Source: Bacilli bacterium (GTDB lineage: Bacteria; Bacillota_I; Bacilli_A; RFN20; CAG-288). From it: a stretch of DNA of 10,314 nt. Under the pieces are notes generated by a model. That model made no database searches, was not told the DNA's origin, and saw only the letters and a program-made list of their open reading frames with translations. The position numbers and the translations under genes are program-made. This document shows positions 5,802 to 10,314 of this stretch, in pieces (the stretch's first letter is position 1; each line of letters starts with the position of its first letter). The stretch spans positions 1 to 10,314 of the forward strand of contig CAAFJQ010000021.1 in assembly GCA_900763245.1 (NCBI GenBank), written 5' to 3'.

Positions 5802-7673
5802 CTAGCTCAGTTCGGTTTTTCCAGTGTAAAGATTATAGTAGTCACCTTTTAAGGAAAGAAGCTCCTCCTGTGATCCTCTTTCGGTGATGACACCATGATC
5901 GAGAACAAGAATCTCGTCAGCATCGCGGATTGTTGAAAGACGATGGGCGATGACGATGACGCTTCTTCCCTTCATCATCTGATTTAGACCTTGCTGAATC
6001 AGAAGCTCACTTCTTGTATCGATGTTGCTTGTCGCTTCATCCAGAATCATGACAGGTGAGCGGTTAAGACTGGCTCTTGTGATGCCTAGAAGCTGTCTTT
6101 GACCTTCGGAAAGATTGGCTCCGTCATCATAAAGCATTGTGTCATAGCCTTCCGGAGAACGCTTGATGAAGGAATCGGCATGAGAGTTTTTGCTGGCCAT
6201 TACGACTTCTTCTTCTGTGGAATGTCTTCTGACATAACGGATGTTGTCTAAGATGGTATCGGTGAAAAGATGGGTATCCTGTGTGACCATGGAGATAGCG
6301 CGTCTTAATGAATCAAGTTCGATGTCTTCGATGTTGATTCCGTCATAGCTGATTTCACCGCTATCGATAGGATAGAATCTGGCAAGAAGAGAAATGATAG
6401 TTGTCTTACCAGCCCCTGTGGATCCGACAAACGCGATTTTCTTTCCCGGATGGACTTCAAAGGAGATGCCTTTTAGAATCTCTTTTCCTTTGATGTAAGA
6501 GAAATGAACGTTATTGAAACGGATGATGCCCTGTAAGGGAATAAGTTCGCCGTTTTCCCTTTTCCAGGCATAGCGCTTTGTGAAGTCATCAGTCTCAGGA
6601 CTGATGAGCTCAAGCTTGATTGTTCCTTCATTCGTTTCTGATTTTTCATCTAAGAAGCGGAAGACTCTTTCTGCACCTGCGCTGGCGACAAGGATAGAAT
6701 TGAGGTGCTGGGTGAAATAGTTGAAAGGCTGACATGCATTTCTGGTCAGGACTAGATAGGACTGAAGGCCGCCGAAAGTGATATATCCTGCCCATCCTGT
6801 GCATAAAGCCAAGACACCGCAGACAGAAGAAATGGAAAAATTAAGATAACTAAGAGAAACGAAGAACGGCGTATTGACCTGTGTGTGATAGAAAGCATTT
6901 TGGCTGGCATTTCTCCAGTTTTCATTGTATTTGAGGAATTTGTCGAAGCTTTCTTTTTCATGAGAGAAGGCTTTGATGACCCTGACACCAGAGATGTCTT
7001 CTTCGACAACTGCATTGACATCAGCTAAGGCCTGCTGCTGTTGGATATAGTATTTTCTTGAGATTCTTGCGTTGATGAACATGAAGACAAACATGATGAT
7101 AATGAAGAAGACGACGATGAGCGACAATGGGACATTGATGACAAAAAGACAGACAATCGTTCCTATCATGTTGGTGAAGGAAAGGACGATGTTGGCAAGA
7201 GCGTCATTGAGCGCCTGTAGGATAGAGTCGACATCGTTGGTGAACAAAGACATGATTTCGCCATGGGGATGTGTATCGAAGTAGGAAATCGGAAGAGACT
7301 GCATCTTTTCAGTCAGTTCACTTCTGATCTGGAAAAGGACTTTCTGTGTGAGATTGACCATGATTTCATTGTGGAATATGGCACAGAAGACACCCGATGC
7401 ATATAGACAGATGATCAGAATGATATCATTGCGGAAAATCACAGAATATTGGTTTGAAAGCAATGCGGTGTCTGTGGAAGTGGATAGCGCCTGTGCATAT
7501 TCTAATAGATGATCGGTGACAAATCCGCCATAATATGTGCCTAGAATATTGCATACACCGGTGAGAGAGGCTGTGATGAGAGCAAGAGCAAACCAGAAGG
7601 CGTGCTTTTTGAAATAACTGACTAATCTTAACAGCGTCTTTGGAAGGTTGTCAGCGCGTTTACTGTTTTTCAT
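5802..7673 (-). CDS. ABC exporter half-transporter with complete ATP-site residues (permease-ATPase fusion)
   Basis: This 623-residue half-transporter is a type IV ABC exporter, with an N-terminal membrane domain of about six helices (residues 25-320) and a C-terminal ATPase. The ATPase has Walker A GSTGAGKT (417-424), Q-loop Q465, signature LSEGQ (521-525), Walker B VMILDE with catalytic E546, and the switch histidine H577 in IAHRLS. Only the signature departs from LSGGQ, with glutamate at the third position. The linker (about 343-382) is somewhat long and charged. It starts at an ATG directly after the TAA of its partner gene (TAA|ATG), with GGAGGG (7686-7681) inside the partner's last codons, so translation is coupled. 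The partner has degenerate residues, so this subunit should supply the catalytic Walker B and histidine of the pair. Cargo is unknown: drug, lipid or peptide export are all possible. Confidence 0.95.
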   Translation of the reverse strand: MKNSKRADNLPKTLLRLVSYFKKHAFWFALALITASLTGVCNILGTYYGGFVTDHLLEYAQALSTSTDTALLSNQYSVIFRNDIILIICLYASGVFCAIFHNEIMVNLTQKVLFQIRSELTEKMQSLPISYFDTHPHGEIMSLFTNDVDSILQALNDALANIVLSFTNMIGTIVCLFVINVPLSLIVVFFIIIMFVFMFINARISRKYYIQQQQALADVNAVVEEDISGVRVIKAFSHEKESFDKFLKYNENWRNASQNAFYHTQVNTPFFVSLSYLNFSISSVCGVLALCTGWAGYITFGGLQSYLVLTRNACQPFNYFTQHLNSILVASAGAERVFRFLDEKSETNEGTIKLELISPETDDFTKRYAWKRENGELIPLQGIIRFNNVHFSYIKGKEILKGISFEVHPGKKIAFVGSTGAGKTTIISLLARFYPIDSGEISYDGINIEDIELDSLRRAISMVTQDTHLFTDTILDNIRYVRRHSTEEEVVMASKNSHADSFIKRSPEGYDTMLYDDGANLSEGQRQLLGITRASLNRSPVMILDEATSNIDTRSELLIQQGLNQMMKGRSVIVIAHRLSTIRDADEILVLDHGVITERGSQEELLSLKGDYYNLYTGKTELS

Positions 7674-9455
7674 TTAGCGTCCCTCCTGTTGAATAGAATA
7701 AATATCCTGATAGATAGAATCGTTTTCTTTAAGCCATGCCCCTGTTCCGATATTGTTTACTTTTCCATCGTTAAGAACGATGATTTTATCGGCATCATTG
7801 ATAGCAGAGACCTTCTGCGAAATGATGATTTTTGTCATATGCGGAAGATTATCTTTCAGATTCTGTTTCAATCTGTTTTCCGTCACGCGGTCAAGTGCGG
7901 AGAAGGAATCATCAAGAATGAGAATCTTCGGTTTTCTGAGAAGAGCTCTTGCGATGCAGAGCCTTTGTCTCTGTCCGCCTGAAATATTGTTTCCGCCTTG
8001 AGAAATCATTGTATCGAAGCCTTTGCTGAACGAGTTGACGATAACATCATAGCAGCACGCGTTTTTGCAAGCTTCGATGATGTCTTCCTCACTCGCCTGA
8101 GGGTTGCCCCAAAGGAGATTTTCTTTCACCGTTCCTGTGAACAGTCTTGGACTTTGAAAGGCGATTGAAATATTGTCGCGAAGCTCACTTATAGGATAAT
8201 CCTTGATGTTATTGCCGGATATCAGGATTTTTCCATCTGTCACATCATAGAATCTTTCGATGAGATAAATCAGTGTCGATTTGCTGCTTCCGGTTTCGCC
8301 CAATATGCCGATTGTCTCGCCATCTTTGATATTGAACGAAATGTTGTCAAGAACATTTTCTTTAGCATTCATGTTATATTTGAAATTGACATGGTCAAAG
8401 GTGATATCACCGCTTGTTATCTTCAGCTTCGAATCTTTGTTCTCTTTGATTTCGCTCTCTGAAGCGAAGACTTCCTTGACTCTTGTGATGGATGCACTGG
8501 CTCTTGTAAAGGACATGAAAACCATTGAAATCATCATCAGGGAAGTCAGAGTCTGTGTCGCATAGCTTAAGAAAGAGGCGATGTTGGCAGCAGTATCCGC
8601 AGCGGAGGCTTCCGGATGCCAGTTGTTCAGAATGCTGGTTCCGCCGACAAGCAGAATTCCGACTGTGCAGGCATAAGTCATGAACTGCATGATACCCATA
8701 TTCAAAGCGATGAGGCTCAAAGCGGAATTTCCGATGCCTTTCACTTCTTTGTTGACTGTTGTGAACTTTTCAATCTCATAATCTTTCTTGGCGTTTGCTC
8801 TGACAAGCTTCATGGCAGTCAGAGATTCCTCCGTCGTTCTGTTGATGCTGTCCAAAGCTCCTTGCAGCTGATAGAACTTCTTTCTTGACAACATGACGAT
8901 GACAGCAAGACAAAGGGCAAGAAGCGGAATGATGATAGCAAAGACAACAGAAAGCTCTTTTGAGATGATGAAAGAGAAAATCAAAGCGAAGATCAATTGG
9001 AAAGGTGCTCTAAGAAGCGGCCTGAGCACTTGGCAGAAAGTGTCGGAAATGATCTGGACATCGTTTGTCATTCTTGTGATGAGAGAGTTGAGACGGAATT
9101 CATCCAGGTTGGAAAAGGAGAAGTCCTGAATCTTCTTGTACTCTTCTTTTCTTAGCTCATATCCAAGACCCCTACCGGCTTTGGCTGTGAACTTGGCTGA
9201 TAATACTCCCAAAAAGAAAGAGCAGACTGCAGAGGCGAGCATGATTCCGCCGACAGTATAGACAAAAGGAGCATCAAAACGATAGGTCCCATCTCCTAAT
9301 TTTGTCATGCCGTTTTTCAGAAGCAGGTTCATCAGAAACGGCAATGAAATCTCTAGGAAGTTTTCAATGAGAATAGAAGAGCAGGCAATGATGAAGGACC
9401 ACTTATAAGGTTTTATAAATTTCAACAAATGGAATCGTTTCTTTTTTGTATTCAT
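7674..9455 (-). CDS. ABC exporter half-transporter with degenerate ATP site (permease-ATPase fusion)
   Basis: From the ATG at 9455 this is a 593-residue half-transporter, with a membrane domain of about six helices (20-315) and a C-terminal ATPase. Numbered from that start, Walker A is GETGSSKS (386-393) with serine replacing the last glycine. The Q-loop is Q434, and the signature ISGGQ (491-495) is intact. Walker B reads ILILDD, with D516 in place of the catalytic glutamate, and the switch histidine is Q547 (ISQKVS). This combination is known from heterodimeric exporters such as TM287/288, BmrCD and LmrCD, where one ATP site is non-hydrolytic. A GTG at 9461 would add two residues, but it overlaps the SD (GAGG, 9464-9461), so the ATG five bases downstream is preferred. 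It is the first gene of the minus-strand block and divergent from rubrerythrin. Confidence 0.94.
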   Translation of the reverse strand: MNTKKKRFHLLKFIKPYKWSFIIACSSILIENFLEISLPFLMNLLLKNGMTKLGDGTYRFDAPFVYTVGGIMLASAVCSFFLGVLSAKFTAKAGRGLGYELRKEEYKKIQDFSFSNLDEFRLNSLITRMTNDVQIISDTFCQVLRPLLRAPFQLIFALIFSFIISKELSVVFAIIIPLLALCLAVIVMLSRKKFYQLQGALDSINRTTEESLTAMKLVRANAKKDYEIEKFTTVNKEVKGIGNSALSLIALNMGIMQFMTYACTVGILLVGGTSILNNWHPEASAADTAANIASFLSYATQTLTSLMMISMVFMSFTRASASITRVKEVFASESEIKENKDSKLKITSGDITFDHVNFKYNMNAKENVLDNISFNIKDGETIGILGETGSSKSTLIYLIERFYDVTDGKILISGNNIKDYPISELRDNISIAFQSPRLFTGTVKENLLWGNPQASEEDIIEACKNACCYDVIVNSFSKGFDTMISQGGNNISGGQRQRLCIARALLRKPKILILDDSFSALDRVTENRLKQNLKDNLPHMTKIIISQKVSAINDADKIIVLNDGKVNNIGTGAWLKENDSIYQDIYSIQQEGR

Positions 9456-9507
9456 ATACACCTCGTAATAATTTTTGCTTTAATACTTTCCGCTTTTGCA
9501 TGCCTAA

Positions 9508-9554
9508 TGTCAATCGAAAATAAGATGAAAACGATTATCTTGTTTTTTTGTCAA
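9508..9554. promoter_or_regulatory. Divergent control region with nested inverted repeats and two TTGACA boxes
   Basis: The 163-base region between the ABC operon and rubrerythrin holds two overlapping imperfect inverted repeats. They are AATCG (9512-9516) / CGATT (9532-9536) and AAGAT (9522-9526) / ATCTT (9537-9541). Perfect TTGACA hexamers on the minus strand lie at 9554-9549 and 9513-9508 and flank them, so they could be -35 boxes for the ABC operon. No good -10 occurs at normal spacing; the nearest are TTTCAT (9530-9525) after 18 bases and TATTAA (9485-9480) after 22. The ABC promoter is therefore unresolved. The repeats are operator-like, but do not match the Fur or PerR consensus well. 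Confidence 0.4.
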
Positions 9555-9563
9555 GCATATTTC

Positions 9564-9592
9564 TTGTCACCACTTTTTTCTCATGGTATAAT
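9564..9592 (+). promoter_or_regulatory. Strong promoter of the rubrerythrin gene
   Basis: TTGTCA (9564-9569, five of six) stands 17 bases before a perfect TATAAT (9587-9592), which also has the TGG extension (9584-9586). Transcription would begin near 9599, giving a short leader of about 20 bases that carries the GGAGG ribosome binding site (9605-9609). This is the best promoter match in the window and suggests high expression. A T-run (9574-9579) lies within the spacer. Confidence 0.85.
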
Positions 9593-9618
9593 CGAGGCAT
9601 AAATGGAGGTAGTTATTT

Positions 9619-10188
9619 ATGACTGAAGCCGAATTAAAAAGATTAGCAGGTACTAAAACAGAAGCCAATTTGAAGGCCGCTTTTGCAGGAGAAAGCCAAG
9701 CTCACACCAAATATCGTTATTATTCCGAAGTTGCCGCTAAGGAAGGACACAAAGAATTCTCTGATCTTTTCTTAGAGACAGCTCTCAACGAAATGGAACA
9801 TGCTGAACTTTGGTTCAAGTATCTCCACGATGGAAGCATTCCGACAACCGAGAAGAATCTTGAAGATGCAGCAAGCGGCGAAAACTATGAACAGACTGTC
9901 ATGTATCCGGAATTTGCCAAGATCGCCCGCGAAGAGGGTTTCAATGAAATCGCTGCAAAGTTCGAACTTGTCGGAAAGATCGAAGCGAGACACGAAGCAA
10001 GATACAAATCTCTCTTAGAGCAGCTTCATACAGATAAGGCTGTTCTCAAGGAAGATGTCCTTGTTGTCTGGAAATGCGAAGTCTGCGGTCATGTCCATGT
10101 CGGCAAGACTGCTCCGAAGGTCTGCCCTGTCTGCGGACACAAGAATACTTTCCTTCCCTATGCCATGAATTACGAATTCAAAGCATAA
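9619..10188 (+). CDS. rbr: Rubrerythrin
   Basis: This 189-residue cytosolic non-heme iron protein typically reduces hydrogen peroxide in anaerobes, taking electrons from a rubredoxin or NAD(P)H-dependent partner. Residues 1 to about 145 are a ferritin-like four-helix bundle. The diiron ligands expected by comparison with Desulfovibrio rubrerythrin are all present: E25 (AGES), E58 and H61 (ExxH), E88 and E91 (GENYE), and E122 with H125 (EARH). The C-terminal rubredoxin-like domain has C153-x2-C156 and C169-x2-C172, which bind one iron. Length is normal. The ATG at 9619 follows GGAGG by nine bases. The gene is monocistronic, with its own promoter and terminator, and divergent from the ABC pair. 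A peroxide-sensing repressor such as PerR commonly controls it in relatives, but no clear PerR box is seen here. Confidence 0.97.
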   Translation: MTEAELKRLAGTKTEANLKAAFAGESQAHTKYRYYSEVAAKEGHKEFSDLFLETALNEMEHAELWFKYLHDGSIPTTEKNLEDAASGENYEQTVMYPEFAKIAREEGFNEIAAKFELVGKIEARHEARYKSLLEQLHTDKAVLKEDVLVVWKCEVCGHVHVGKTAPKVCPVCGHKNTFLPYAMNYEFKA

Positions 10189-10189
10189 G

Positions 10190-10253
10190 AAACAGAAAAA
10201 CTCAACTGAATCGTTTCGGCCCGGATGGTTTTGTCCGGGCCTTTTCTGTTTTT
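10190..10253 (+). terminator. Intrinsic terminator of rubrerythrin
   Basis: GGCCCGGA (10218-10225) pairs perfectly with TCCGGGCC (10234-10241) around an 8-base loop, followed by TTTTCTGTTTTT. An upstream A-rich stretch, AAACAGAAAA (10190-10199), is exactly complementary to the T-rich tail (10242-10251), as in terminators that can also act on the opposite strand. Confidence 0.93.
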
Positions 10254-10271
10254 GAACTGACAAAAGACAGC

Positions 10272-10291
10272 TTATGAAAATATTTTCATAA
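10272..10291. repeat. Perfect 20-bp palindrome near the window edge
   Basis: TTATGAAAAT (10272-10281) is followed directly by its exact reverse complement ATTTTCATAA (10282-10291). It has no spacer and no following T-run, so it looks like a dimeric repressor's operator rather than a terminator. It lies beyond the rubrerythrin terminator. A TTGACT hexamer (10307-10312) follows and might be the -35 of a gene outside the window. The binding protein is unknown. Confidence 0.6.
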
Positions 10292-10314
10292 ATTGCATGT
10301 TTCTTTTTGACTAT

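Noticed and set aside
9459..9461. GTG start for the first ABC gene
   Set aside because: The GTG overlaps the likely Shine-Dalgarno; the ATG at 9455 has proper spacing.
9512..9541. Fur or PerR box in front of rubrerythrin
   Set aside because: GATAATC on the minus strand resembles half a Fur site, but the other half does not match, and the site lies more than 20 bases upstream of the rubrerythrin -35.
1..10314. CRISPR arrays, insertion sequences, tRNA, rRNA, phage or defence genes
   Set aside because: No spaced direct repeats, transposase motifs, tRNA-like folds or known defence domains were seen; every long gene has a housekeeping or transport assignment.

Overview
The window reads as chromosomal DNA of a low-to-mid GC member of the Bacillota (Firmicutes). 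The evidence is the rpsF-ssb-rpsR operon order, strong GGAGG-type ribosome binding sites, AGA-rich arginine codons, an SSB tail ending DDDLPF, and a TrmH-family protein with the N-terminal KPY...YSYT pattern that I associate with Firmicutes. The Erysipelotrichia or neighbouring anaerobic lineages are plausible, and rubrerythrin suits an anaerobe, but the family cannot be fixed from sequence alone. TGA and TAG are both used as stops, so the code is standard bacterial code 11.

Layout. At 1-1200 (+) lies a promoter, a structured leader resembling the S6:S18-binding autoregulatory RNA, then rpsF, ssb and rpsR, closed by an intrinsic terminator. At 1230-1946 (+) is a single SPOUT/TrmH-family RNA methyltransferase gene with no visible Shine-Dalgarno and a -10-like box almost on top of its start. 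A long hairpin at 1946-2009, usable from both sides, separates it from a convergent five-gene minus-strand block (9455 down to 2008). In transcription order the block holds two half-size ABC exporter genes that abut as TAA|ATG, a HAD phosphatase, and two tandem, diverged MgtE-type magnesium channels. An extended -10 promoter just before the HAD gene probably gives HAD-mgtE-mgtE its own transcript. The divergent intergenic region 9456-9618 carries nested inverted repeats and a strong promoter for rubrerythrin (9619-10188, +), which ends in a strong terminator. A perfect 20-bp palindrome lies between that terminator and the window edge.

How the genes work together. The first operon supplies two small-subunit proteins and the single-stranded DNA-binding protein, probably with feedback by the S6:S18 pair on the leader. 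The ABC pair has the residue pattern of a heterodimeric exporter with one catalytic and one degenerate ATP site. The two MgtE proteins could work as homodimers or as a heterodimer; one has an altered version of the conserved GNxGSQ motif. Rubrerythrin is a peroxide-scavenging diiron protein.

No mobile element, CRISPR array, phage gene, defence system, rRNA or tRNA was seen. I found no clearly new multi-gene system. The most worthwhile items are the tandem MgtE pair and its altered motif, the operator-like repeats, and the terminal palindrome.
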